A DNA stretch of 64,000 nt from Chamaecrista fasciculata (lineage: Eukaryota; Streptophyta; Magnoliopsida; Fabales; Fabaceae), in the NCBI GenBank assembly GCA_003254925.1, contig QANZ01036527.1, positions 235,689 through 299,688 of the forward strand, in the 5' to 3' direction. Position 1 is the first letter of the stretch; each line of letters begins with the position of its first letter. The position numbers were made by a program, and so were the translations under genes. The notes under the pieces are model-generated. The model was not told where the DNA came from. It did not search any database and saw only the letters and a list, made by a program, of their open reading frames with translations. This document shows, piece by piece, positions 35,034 to 46,662 of this stretch.

Positions 35034-37333
35034 TCATTCTATACAAGAAAATAAAAATGGTAAATAATCTAAATTACCTAAACAATAGAAGTCTCAGAAG
35101 CCAGAAGTCTGAATGTTGAGCATGAGATAAAGATTGGAAGACTGAATTTGCTTCTCTTACCAATTTCTATTTCACTGTCTTCTTTCGTGGCACGATTGTG
35201 CTGTTTGATAGTCCGCAATTGTGAAGGTAGGAGGGCTTTTTGTGAAGGTAATTCAGCTATGAAAAGCACAGTTTGCGCCCAGCCAGCATATTTACCATAT
35301 TTGCTTACAAATGCCTCAGCAACACGACCACTAAGCTTCGGTGTCAAACGGGAACCTGCAAGCTCAGGTAAGAGGTACTTCGTGGCAATCTTACCCAAGT
35401 TCCCAAATGATGCATCCAAATTAATAATAATAATGATAATAAAAGAAATAAATAATCAGAATTGGCGCAACGGAAACTTAAAAACAATATGTTTCTACCC
35501 GCCAAACATGTGTGTCTACAGGAATGGCATGATGTTGATCAAGTGAAAAGAGAGCTACGCAAGCAGCCACCTTAGGACCCACTCCAGGTAATGTAGAAAG
35601 GGCATCTATAACTTCTTGAAGATCCAACATACGAAGAGATTTAAGCCATTCTTCCCCTCCATCAACTTTTGATTGCAAAGCATTTACTGTGCCAATTATA
35701 TATTTGGCCCTGAAACATGCATAATTGATCAAGATGATAACATCTGTAGTACCAAAAGAAATAAATGTCAACAATATGAATATTGAATAGCTGAGGAAGG
35801 CAATAAATTTTAGACCTAACACTAACAATAAATTCAAAATAAGGAATGACCAAGAGACAAGACGCACGTGACCAAGATGCACATATGGACTTATTGAGTA
35901 TTGCTCTGTTGCATATAAAGACAAACACGAATGAGCATTTGCCCCTCCCACTCTTTTTCGGTTTTGTGCCCTTCAAATGGGTGATTGCACAAAAGAAGTG
36001 AATAAACTGCTATATAAGCTTTCAGCACATAGATACATAAGGATGCTGAGTCACAATCCGAAAAGAAAATAAGCAAAATATTTCAGCATATCTGTTTCAT
36101 TATTACCAATTACCACTACCAGCCAGTCTTTTTAACAATGTAGTATTACATATGCAGAGAGATTAGCTTAAGCCCTCAATACTATGCCATGCCTAACTTG
36201 CAGAATTGCAGATAAGGATGCAACCTACAACTTAATTTTCCTACTCCTACCTATACATTTTTTCATTCTTCTTGATAGACTATATTCAAATGATGAACAA
36301 GAAGCATGGAAGAAGACATTCAGGTTTTCTGGCAACTTAATGCTGGCTGATTTGGCTCTCAATCTCATATATGACCTGCTACGGTCGATTTTCTTTTACT
36401 TTTTAATAGCAAAATCTGTAAAACCCCAACCCATAGTAGTGAGAAGCAAAATGATATACTTTACACCAGAAGACAGGAAACCTGCAGACATACATCACTA
36501 GGACAATCTACAATATCCAAAATAAGAAAATTACCAATAAGCAGTATATAAAGTATATGCATACATAACAGATAACAGAAGTTAAATCATAGAATATAAT
36601 GACAAGTGACTACTAACCTATATCCAAAACCAGCCTTCCTAAGCTCCTCCTCCGAAATCAATGACAGCTTGTCCATAGTGGGGAAAGTATGGAATTCAAA
36701 ACCTCCAACAGTCCCCAAGTAATTTCCCAAAGACGAAATATAATCCACCATCTTGGTAATCCTCTGAATGTTGTTATTGGAAGAACAGAGAAACTGAATC
36801 AAACACTCAAAAGGGTCTTGCCTGAGCACTCGAGCACCACCCAAATGGCGAGCCAGCTCGGCGAACCTGGCATCCGAATCGGAAAACGCCTTCCATATCT
36901 CAGAGAGAGAGACACTAGCATTGAGAAAGTCAAGCAAAGCCGTTGTAGCATCATCAGTATTAGTATTAGTATCAGAGTCAGCGTTGTGAAGGCAGTAAAG
37001 AACACAGCTTTCTTGTTCTTCTTGTTCTACGTGCTTGAGAGACACAAGGTGAGACCCAATGACGCCGGTGTACTGCGAGGGTCCGGTCTTTTTCCATCGG
37101 AAGGTTTGGCCGGTCGGAAAAGTGAGCGGCAGACAGAGCTCGTCCCGAGGAAGATGAAGTGGGGCCCACTTCGAGAGGTAGGGTTTTGAAGAATGTTTGA
37201 GGGAATGGGTGTTCTTAGGTTTTGGTTTTGTGGAAGGATAGTAAGTGGAGATGGAGTTAGGGTTTGAATGGCGAGTTCTGAGAAGGGTTTGGGATTTGGG
37301 ATTTGAGGAGAGAGAGGATCTTGGTCTCTTCAT
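35034..37333 (-). CDS. OGG1: 8-oxoguanine DNA glycosylase/AP lyase, 4 exons
   Basis: Exons on the minus strand: 37333-36618, 35709-35499, 35389-35161 and a final five coding bases 35038-35034, giving 386 residues. The start MKRPRSS matches the plant family; an upstream in-frame ATG at 37363 would add ten residues. The N-terminal OGG domain contains LPLTFPTGQTFRWKKTG (about residues 68-84) and QDPFECLIQFLCSSNNNIQR. The helix-hairpin-helix is LPGVGPKVAAC with catalytic Lys-285, followed 19 residues later by Asp-304 in IPVDTHVW, the human K249/D268 spacing. It excises 8-oxoG opposite C in nucleus and organelles. If intron 3 is retained the protein ends after a different 28-residue tail (stop at 35078). 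It is divergent from SWI3C across a LINE insertion. Confidence 0.94.
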
Positions 37334-38544
37334 CACCTGAATCGCTCTCGCTGAGAGCATCAATCATCAATGTTGAATGAGGTTATTGTTGGTAATGCAC
37401 TTTCATGTTCTCGTCACAGAGCCCGGCGAGAGAAAGAGGGAAATCAGAAAGTGGTACAACTGGTGGATTTCAACTCAGTTGCGTCGGGTCGGGTCACTAT
37501 AATTTTGACTATCGATGACAATTGACAACTTGTCTAGTTTTTTTTTGGTTAACTAGTTATTTTGGTCATAAATGTGTATTTTAATATTATTTTAGTTTAT
37601 TATATTTCAAAATATTTAAATTGAAATATTTGTAAAATATTTTATTTTGGTTTAAATTATTGAATATAGTTTATTTTAAGTTTAAACTTGACGAGCTTAA
37701 AGTTACAAATTGTTCTTGAATAGTATTTTCTTTATCCAATTAGAGTCATCATCAAACGAGGTCAAATTAGTCCTAAAAGTATACCACTAGTTTCATAGTC
37801 AAACAACCAAAGTTGATCATATCTCTCTCGTTTCAAATTCGAATGCAACGAATTTAGAGCTATGAGTTTCTCTTAATAAGTCATTTGAACTTGAAATGAG
37901 AGACCAAAAAAAAATGACCAAATTTAATAGTTTTGGACAAAAATAAAATATTTTATCAATATTTATGACCAAAACGAATCATTTTGTCGATGTTTAAGAC
38001 CAATTTGAATATTTTGGAAAATAATAGACACCATTTGATTTTTTTTTTGTTGGCATGAACTTCAAATAATTAAACTTTTTTTTGGGCCTAAAAAAAACTT
38101 TTGAGATTCTCGTACAAAACACATTAACAAATGTTGGAATACTTACGATATAATTATATATGGATTTACATGACATGTGTTTTTTGGTACATTTTAAGGT
38201 TTCTTCTGATTGGTTAGTAGAACATCTCATATCTTGAAATTTACGAAAATTCATTTAAAAAATAATTTTTAATGTTTGAAAACTCACTTGATCAATCAAA
38301 ATAAATCTTAACATGTGCCCTTAGGGCACATGTTAGAAGGACCCATTATATATTTATATTTTGTTCAAGAACATTTGGCCTGTTTTATAATATTATAAAT
38401 ATAAATATTTTTTATTTTGTAAATAATTAAGTATTATTTTTGTAATTATGATACCATGGAGAATTTTAGACAATCCAGAGTCAATTGTTTCGACATGGGT
38501 ACAAGACAGGTACATTGTCTCTTTCTCTGATTTCGTTACAAAAC
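37334..38544. repeat. OGG1-SWI3C intergenic, left part, with a fold-back element remnant
   Basis: 37334-37500 is the OGG1 promoter/5' UTR. From about 37546 to 38037 a decayed fold-back element of the 18832-19683 type is present: TTATTTTGGTCATAAATG on the left, the conserved TTTGAACTTGAAATGAGAGAC block at about 37887, and inverted AAGACCAATTTGAATATTTT on the right. The rest is AT-rich. Confidence 0.5.
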
Positions 38545-38552
38545 TAGGTTCT

Positions 38553-39553
38553 TCCATTGCTGTTGTTTGGTAGGGCATTAAGAAAAATGCCCACATCATC
38601 ACAAATCACCTCAAGAAGAAGCTTGGGATGGGAGACAGAGTTGACATATGGAGCCGCTTTTGGGATAAACACATCAGTGGGACGCCGACTAGTGTGTTGG
38701 TCAGTGATCCTTTGAACCATTTTGACCATTTCTGGGATTTGGAGAAGATTAGGCGTGTTTGTTCTGATGATGAGATGCAGCATTTGACGAGCTTGCCTAC
38801 ACCGACGAGGCTCGTTCCTGATTCCCTCTGTTGGTCCCTTGTTGCCACTGGGTCGTATACCACTACTGCAGGCTATGAGCTGCTCAGTCGATTGTACCAT
38901 CCGGATCATGATAATAATTCTACTTCGTCCCACTTCCCCTAGAAGGACTTTTGGAAGACGAAAGTACCGGTGAGGGTTCTACTAACTATGTGAAAAAACT
39001 GCCATAATGCTATTCCTACCTCCTTCATCCTCAATCTCCATCATGTTCGTTGTGAAAATGTTTGTCCGTTTTGTGGAGCTCAGGATGACTCGATCTCTCA
39101 TACGTTCCTTCAGTGTGACTTTGCTAGGGCGGTGTGGTTCGGTCTTCCGGTTTTTTAAAGGTAAGTAGGTCTTTGCAGTTTCACACATGGTTCAAGGCGT
39201 GGATCAAGCGTTGGAGAAGGAATCCTTCCCTGTTCTACGAGTCGTGGATCTCCATTCTTGTTAGGCTTGATGTCATTTGGCGATACAAGAATGACATTGT
39301 TTGGTGGGATTCAAAGGTTAATCCTTCCATGGCTATAAGGGTCATCCAACTCACGGTTCAGTTTTATGTTGATGTCTTTTTTAATAGTAAGTCTGTAGCT
39401 CCGTAATTTTTAAATGTTGACGAGTTTATGGTGTCGTCGAGTCGTGCTACTGAAGGCCCCATGAGTTCTCTCAATGTGGTGGACCTGTAGGGATGGACAC
39501 CTCTCGATTTCGTCAGATTGTGTTTGTTACCATTTTTGTGATATAAAAAAAAA
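38553..39553 (+). mobile_element. 5'-truncated LINE with 8-bp target duplication
   Basis: Translation of the plus strand shows a LINE zf-RVT region: GDRVDIWSRFWDKHISG near the start (38628 onward), then, after frameshifts and stops, CPFCGAQDDSISHTFLQCDF with the Cys/His zinc knuckle, and ARAVWFGLPVF. It ends in the A-run ATATAAAAAAAAA at 39541-39553. TAGGTTCT stands at 38545-38552 and 39554-39561. The element is non-coding as it stands and lies between the divergent OGG1 and SWI3C genes. Confidence 0.85.
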
Positions 39554-39561
39554 TAGGTTCT

Positions 39562-40321
39562 ATAATTAGTAGGAGCTCCGGTTTTAAAACACTCCTGTTG
39601 GTGCAAATTTCTAAATTTTTAATATTAAATGGCGACAATTAATTTGATATGAAAGGAGAAATAAATGGAGAGGATTAGGTTACAGAAAATTTGATTTCAC
39701 TTTAAAGTTGTCCTAACATAGTGATATTCACTATTAATGCTTCGAAATCATTAATCTTTTTAAGAAACGAAATAAATATTCTAATAATTTAATATCAATA
39801 TTACATAAATGTTACTATTTTAATTAAGTAAAATTTAAAATTTAGTGACTATATAACTTATAATAAGAAAAATTTTCTTAAGTATTAAATGATTAAATCA
39901 AATATTTTAATAAAATAAAATTTGAATTTCCATATGAAAAAAAAGCTGAAAAGTTGATGAGAAACGGAGCGTGAAAATGACGGAGCAATAAGAATGGGGC
40001 GTTTGGTTGACGTGAGAATGAAGCGAAGATTTTATAATCTGATATTAAGGATGAAGAATTGAGCAAGCAAGGAAGGAAAATCACAAGAAGGACAACATAT
40101 ATTTTTACGTCTCCCGTATTTGCCAAAGAAACGAAAGCGAAGAACAACGAAACGAAACAGAGAGCACTCACTCACTCGCTCACTGCGAGACTCTTCTTTC
40201 TCTCTCTCTCTCTCTCTCTTACATTCTCTCTCAATTCCACACCCTTTGCGCCAATCAACGACCCCACAATCAAATTTCCCTCACTCTTTCTCTCTCTCCC
40301 TCCCTTAAACCTCTCCTTACC
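39562..40321. promoter_or_regulatory. SWI3C promoter and 5' UTR
   Basis: The AT-rich part up to about 40010 gives way to a CT-rich leader: a (TC)n run at about 40198-40220 and CTCTCTCCCTCCC at about 40290-40305, just before the ATG at 40322. Pyrimidine-rich leaders are common at plant housekeeping genes. An open frame of 220 codons across this region is a shadow that ignores the first intron. Confidence 0.5.
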
Positions 40322-43300
40322 ATGCCAGCTTCCCCTTCAGGTATGTATGTCTTCCCACAAACCTAAATTCTTTCTCTCTCTAAATCTCCGGTTTTCTCTT
40401 TATAAAACCTATCCCTGCGATATTTGGCTGTATTTTTTATTCGATTTCCCGCATTTGTTTGGTATTTGTGTCTCTAACCAGATAACCGAACCAAATGGAG
40501 GAAGCGCAAGAGAGAGCCCCAAATCAGCCGCCGGCAACAGAAGCACGACGACGACGACGACGAAGAAGAAGAACCCAATGGAGACGACGACCACCTTGTT
40601 GAGCGCGAGGATGATTCCGAGGACCAACCTAATCCCCAATCGGGTTCCAATTCTCAAGCGCAGCTCGAGATCGAGGTTTTGGCTGACGATGGAGTCCAAA
40701 TTTCGCAGTTCCCTAGAGTGACCAAGCGCACTGTGAATCGCCCTCACTCATCCGTCATGGCAATTGTGGCTTTGGAGCGAGCCGTCGAGTCTGGTGATAA
40801 CAACAACAACAAGGGTCCGCTCCCGAATCCCCCATTTTTGGAGAATGTGTCGCATGGGCAGCTTCAGGCGCTATCCTCCGTGCCCGCCGATAGTTCGTCT
40901 TTGGATCAGGACCGAAATGATGGAAGTAATTCGGCTTTTGTGATCACTCCACCTCCCGTATTGGAAGGTCGTGGTGTTGTTAAGCGGTTTGGGAATAGGG
41001 TTCTTGTAGTTCCAATGCATTCAGGTTCTTCTTCTTTTTACCTCTACTACTTTGGGTTTATTTGCTTTACTTGCTGCTGACATACTTTATTAATACGCCA
41101 TCTACCTATGAGCTGCACCAAATGATGGGTAGTATTCAAGCCATCTAAGCCTTTATTGCTGTCTCCCATCCCAAGTTTTGATAGTTTTCTCCTTTCTTGG
41201 GAATTTAAAATGTTCTTCTTTATTAGCAATTCTTTCATTTGTTTGCAAGCCAGAGAATGAACTGGGCTGACTTTAGAGTATATTTTTTGTGATGTAAATA
41301 GGACCCGTGAATGTCTCTCTGTCTGTTTCCTTTGCCTGCTCCCTAATGCGTAGATAGATTTTTTTTTTTAAAAAAATTGGGAACATGTTGACATCTTACT
41401 GCTGACAATGTTTTGAAAGCCTTTTCGCTCTTTAGTAGGAAGTTACATAGTTTGATATGCCCAACAATGGACCGGCTTTCATTTATGATTATGAGGTGGA
41501 TGTGGTTGAGTAGTTTGAGAATTTAGGCTTGATTTGCATTTAAATAGACTAACTTATTGTTAACATGGGTTTTCCATGAACAGAATGGTTTTCACCGGCT
41601 ACAGTGCATAGGCTTGAGAGACAAGTGGTGCCACGTTTTTTCTCTGGAAAATCACCAGACCATACACCAGAGAAGTACATGGAATGTAGAAATTATATTG
41701 TTGCAAGATACATGGAGGACCCAGGGAAAAGGATTACAGTTTCTGATTGCCAAGGATTGCTGGTTGGGGTTGATAATGAAGATTTAGTTCGAATTTTTCG
41801 GTTCCTTGATCACTGGGGAATCATCAATTACTGTGCTCAGGTGCCAAGTCATGAGCCTTGGAATGATGAGTCCTCCCTTAAGGATGAGACAAGTGGCGAG
41901 ATCCGTGTGCCATCTGATGCCTTAAAATCCATAGATAGTTTAATTAAATTTGACAACCCCAAGTGTAAACTGAAAGCAGACGAAATTTGTTCATCATTGG
42001 CAACTCATAATGCTGATATAACTGATTTGGAGGACAGAGTAAGAGAGCATCTATCCGAAAATAATTGCAATCATTGTTCTCGTCCTCTTCCTGCTGTATA
42101 CTATCAGTCACAAAAAGAGGTACTCTGGCTTATTGTTTTTGTTTTGTCAGCTTGTCATAAGAAGAGAGATCGCCTATCTGGAAAATCATTGCAGTTATTG
42201 GTATCTTTTGGGGGACTTCTAATCTTATTATTATTTTTTTGTGAATGAGCTTCATAATGGGTTTAGTTCACTCATGCAGATATAGTGAACTATTTAGCTA
42301 GCCTTTTCCTAAGCTTTAGCATTGAGTAAAGTTTACTCAGATTTGTACAATACACTTAAATGACATAGATATTGAGTGTTTGCAGTAAGCTTAACTGTCA
42401 CATTTTAAATTTCAAACTTGTTTATGTGATTAATGCAATGTCATAAATTCAAAGATTTGAAGGCATTAAAGAAGTATCTCAGTATTTTGTTTGGACTTTC
42501 TCTTATTAAAAAATTGTTCTCAAGGAGCTCACTGCAAATTGGAAAAAACAAAAGAAATATAAAAATTAAGAAACTGAAGAAACTGAAAGTAAATTTGTCT
42601 GTACTATCAATTCCAAGAAGTGTAGTGTAGCAAGGCACATTTTCCCAGTTTTCTGTTTAAAATTATAGTAGTAGTCCACTTCAAGTTATTGGCTTAACTT
42701 CTTCCTTCAACACTTGCATTGATTCAACCAAAATGCAACTTGGAGTCTTCTTCCATGCTTTTAAACTTTCTTCCACTTTATGGTGGCTGTAATCCCTAAC
42801 CCATTATGTAAGTCACAGTTCATTTATATTAGCATGTCAATTGCATACGAACTTGCTTTGTTGCTTATGTTTGTTTATAGAATAAATCAATAGCTCTTTA
42901 ATTGCATGATATCAACATGCAGCTGAAACGCTTGTGTGTTTTTCTACTGTTGTTCTTGAGTCATGAAATTCAGTTCTCATACAGTGCTGGCTTGACTGTT
43001 TGTATTCAACCAAAATAAAGTTTGCAGCTGATGAATGGTTGCCAGTTTGTAAGGGAGAGATAATGATTAATTGTTTTAGAGACCTCTTGAGATTCTTAAT
43101 GCAAATCTAAGTGCAGTATTTTAGAAATTTGCTTGTCTTTACAAGAAGGCGTCACTGCGAACTCTGTTGACCTTCCTCTAAATAAAGTAGAAATGACTTA
43201 GAACACCTCTGTCATAATTTTTAATTAGCATCTGATGTTACAGGCTGATATTCTACTCTGCACTGATTGCTTCCATGATGGGAGATTTGTCATTGGTCAT

Positions 43301-45752
43301 TCAAGTATTGACTTTATGAGGGTAGATTCAACAAGGGATTATGGTGATCTAGATGGGGATAGTTGGACTGATCAGGAAACCTTGCTGCTGCTTGAGGCCG
43401 TGGAGATTTACAATGAGAATTGGAATGACATTGCTGAGCACGTTGGTACCAAGTCAAAAGCACAATGTATTCTTCATTTTCTCCGTCTGCCTATGGAAGA
43501 TGGAAAATTGGAGAATATTCATGTTCCAAGAATGTCATTGTCATCCAATATGATGAATAGAGATGATTGTGGAAGATCGCGTTCAAATTTAGATGGAGAC
43601 TCAGCAGGTCTTGCTCACTTATATTTTTGAACCTTCTACTTAGTGTGATATGGTTTTGATTTTGTATCTATGCTTCTGCAGGACCAATCCAGAGCATTGA
43701 TCCTGACATCAGGCTCCCTTTTGCAAATTCTGAAAATCCTGTTATGTCTCTGGTAGGTGATGATACTGAATAATGCTATGCTCAACTTTTATCAATTACT
43801 TGAATGTCTATAGCGCTAAGATGTGTTTATTGGTTGCGATGAATGCGTACAAATTATAAGCATTGTTCTTCACTTGTTTCTTCAAGTTGCATTGCTCCTC
43901 TCTGCGGGAGCAACTTTTTGAAAACCATTCATGTTCAACAAAATATATTTTCTTTTATATTTTAGAATTCTTTTGCTTATATGGATTCTTACATGTCTGG
44001 TTTTGGTGGATTACACTCAAAAGGTTGCCTTTTTGGCTTCTGCTGTTGGACCAAGAATAGCGGCTTCTTGTGCTCATGCAGCATTGGCAGAATTGTCAGA
44101 AGATAACTCTGGTAGTAAATCACCGATGGAAGCACCTGGGCATGGTAATAGGTGAGTATCAGTCATAGACTGATAATTATTTTATTACTTTAGCCCTCAA
44201 ACATCCCTCCTGCATTGCCGAGGCCCAAGGGAAAGAGTTATATCTAATGAAGTTGCTTAGTTTTAATCATGATTGTTGTCAAGGGCCATTTCTTCCTAAG
44301 AGCTTAAGTTCTTTGGAGAAATATTGTGAATGATTCTGTTCATAATTTAATATCTCTAATTTGCCCCCTAATGCTAAAACCCATTGGACTTGAAACATGA
44401 ATAAACCATAGACCCATTATTCCTTGTGTTGAAATTCAATTTTAAATCAGAGAATATGAGCAGTAAGGATTGAACTTCTGAATCACTTGAATCGAGACTT
44501 TGATATTGTCAGTGATCACTTTAGTTCAAAAGCTCAAGTCTTTAGGACATAGGAAAAGGCTGTTGAATTACTTTATTAACATCCCTAAACAATAATTTGT
44601 TTTCTTATGCTCCTACTAAATGTTAAGTTCTTGTGTGGCCTGGTATAGAACTGCAGAGGTAGAGAAGGGAACATTTAAGCTACAGTAGAACTACTTACAT
44701 TAGTCATTTTATGAGTTTTGTGCATAACTTAAAAATTTATTTCTACTCATGAAGGATGAACTTGGAAACCACACATGGTAGAGAGGGTGGTTCTCTTGGA
44801 GAAAATGCAAACACAAATCAACAAAATGGTAAGTTGTGGTTGTTTCCTTTTCCTTCTATTGATTTGTCATTATGGCCCAATCTCAAGTAGGACACATTCT
44901 TCAATTGTTTTGAGAAAAATCTTCTTATGATTTCAGAGGATGAGGCAAAAGTGGTTGGTTCACGGGGTCCAAATGAGGGTGAGGCCACCCCTCTATCTGT
45001 TGAGAAAGTTAAAGATGCTGCTAAAGCAGGCTTGTCTGCTGCAGCAATGAAAGCTAAACTGTTTGCCGATCACGAAGAAAGAGAAATTCAGAGGCTATCT
45101 GCTAATATTATTAACCATCAGGTATGGCCATTGTTTTTTTCTTGAATTATTATTCAACTCCATTTGCTCCAACTCAATTTTCAGCTTTTTCTTTTTCTTC
45201 TCTCCATAGTTCATATTCTTTCTAGAGGCACATACAAACCTGTTTTGATGAGGTTTGGATTCCGTTGGCTGCTTTCTCTTATTAAATTGACAGTTGAAAA
45301 GATTAGAACTGAAGCTCAAGCAGTTTGCTGAAATTGAAACATTGTTGATGAAAGAATGTGAACAAGTGGAGAAGGCAAGGCAAAGGTTTGCTTCTGAACG
45401 TTCCCGCATTATATCAACATTTCTTGGATCCGGTGTAGCCACAAACACATCAGGCGTTGGACCTTCCACGGTTAACAACAATAACGGAAACAGCAGGCCA
45501 CAGATGACTTTTGGTTCTTCTTCACAGCCCAGTGTCTCAGGGTACAGCAGTGGCCAACCAACTCATCCTCACATGTCCTTCGTCCCACGGCCTTCAATGT
45601 TCGGGTTAGGGCAAAGGCTACCACTTTCTATGATACAACAACCACAACCGACCTCTTCAAATTCCATGTTCAAAGCCCCCAGTAACGTGCAGCCTGCTAG
45701 CAGTCATCCCTTGTTGAGGCCGGTATCTGGTACTAACTCTGGTTTAGGTTAA
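40322..45752 (+). CDS. SWI3C: SWI/SNF chromatin-remodelling subunit SWI3C, 9 exons
   Basis: Exons: 40322-40340, 40482-41024, 41584-42119, 43244-43607, 43682-43752, 44024-44151, 44755-44828, 44937-45121, 45294-45752. All are GT-AG and close in frame to 792 residues (Arabidopsis SWI3C about 807). Order of parts: start MPASPS with a basic stretch [10 protein letters not shown] and an acidic run; SWIRM domain (about 188-280, [14 protein letters not shown]...[11 protein letters not shown]); ZZ-like zinc finger with CNHC and CTDC (about 348-380); SANT domain (about 405-450, [13 protein letters not shown]...[15 protein letters not shown]); [18 protein letters not shown] helix; a coiled coil (about 615-680) and a Gln/Pro/Ser-rich tail. 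It is a scaffold of BRM-type nuclear complexes. Part of intron 3/exon 4 is duplicated at 52971-53330. Confidence 0.96.
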
Positions 45753-46662
45753 TTAGTGAAGTAGATGTAAGTTTTGGAACTTGAATGTAGATTTAAATGG
45801 TCATTGCTTTCAGCAGTGAAGAGGAAATTAGGTGAGGAGTCAAGAGAGCTATTGTTTTTAGTTTTTCTAGAGCTTCCAATTTGGTTGCAGTTGATTATGC
45901 AACTGGTTGCTTAAGGGAAATAAGTGGCCTTTCATTTCATATCCCCCAAAGTTCTACTTTTCCCTCTTGATATATTCATGACAGTGAGGTTATCTGTTGT
46001 ATCAATGATTGAATCCTTATAAGTTGGTTTACACAAAGACTGTTAACGACTTGGAAGAGTCATTGTCAGGCTGTGGTGATTAATGTATCATTTTCCTGTA
46101 ATGTTGTACAATCTGGTACCTTTTTTTTTTCCCCGTTGTTAACCTCTATTTTGCGGTAGATCACAGGATGGAGTGTGTTTATTTATTCCAAAATGATCTA
46201 AAATCTGAAGCTTGGTGGGTAATACATGGGCCTTGTTTGATACATTCTATAGAATAAGTCTTGGTATTTGTTTTTTGTCTGCAGCATCAGTATTCGGACC
46301 TTATCATTAGGGATCACCTAAGCCAATTTGAAGTTTAGTCACAATTAAGGCTTTTATTTGACCAAAAACAAAATATCTCTCTTTTCACGTATTTACTTTT
46401 TGTTGTCAATTGAGATACAATCTCCAAATCAAATAAAACCAAAATAAGTTAAAGAGACAAAATTAAAGTTTTAGTAAAATCTAAGGGAAGAGAGTAATAC
46501 TTTTCATGAAATATCTATGCAATCATATATATATATATATATAATATAATATAAAGCATGACTAAATAACACTATTGTATTATTTTAAACAGATCTTGTA
46601 AATTTACACAATACAGTATATACTAATATTAATAGCACTTGTAGTTCGTTTTCATATATCTC
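45753..46662. other. Convergent 3' flanks of SWI3C and NRAMP
   Basis: Both genes end here, facing each other. Contains the SWI3C 3' UTR (to about 46120) and a TA microsatellite at about 46528-46552. The last 170 bases (from 46493) are also present at 53331-53522 as part of the segmental duplication. Confidence 0.55.

Noticed and set aside
36184-36501. 105-codon plus-strand ORF
   Set aside because: It lies in intron 1 of OGG1 on the opposite strand, with low-complexity content and no recognisable motif.
40059-40721. 220-codon ORF at the start of SWI3C
   Set aside because: It is in the wrong frame, runs through the 5' UTR and intron 1, and becomes Thr/Lys repeats where SWI3C encodes its acidic run.
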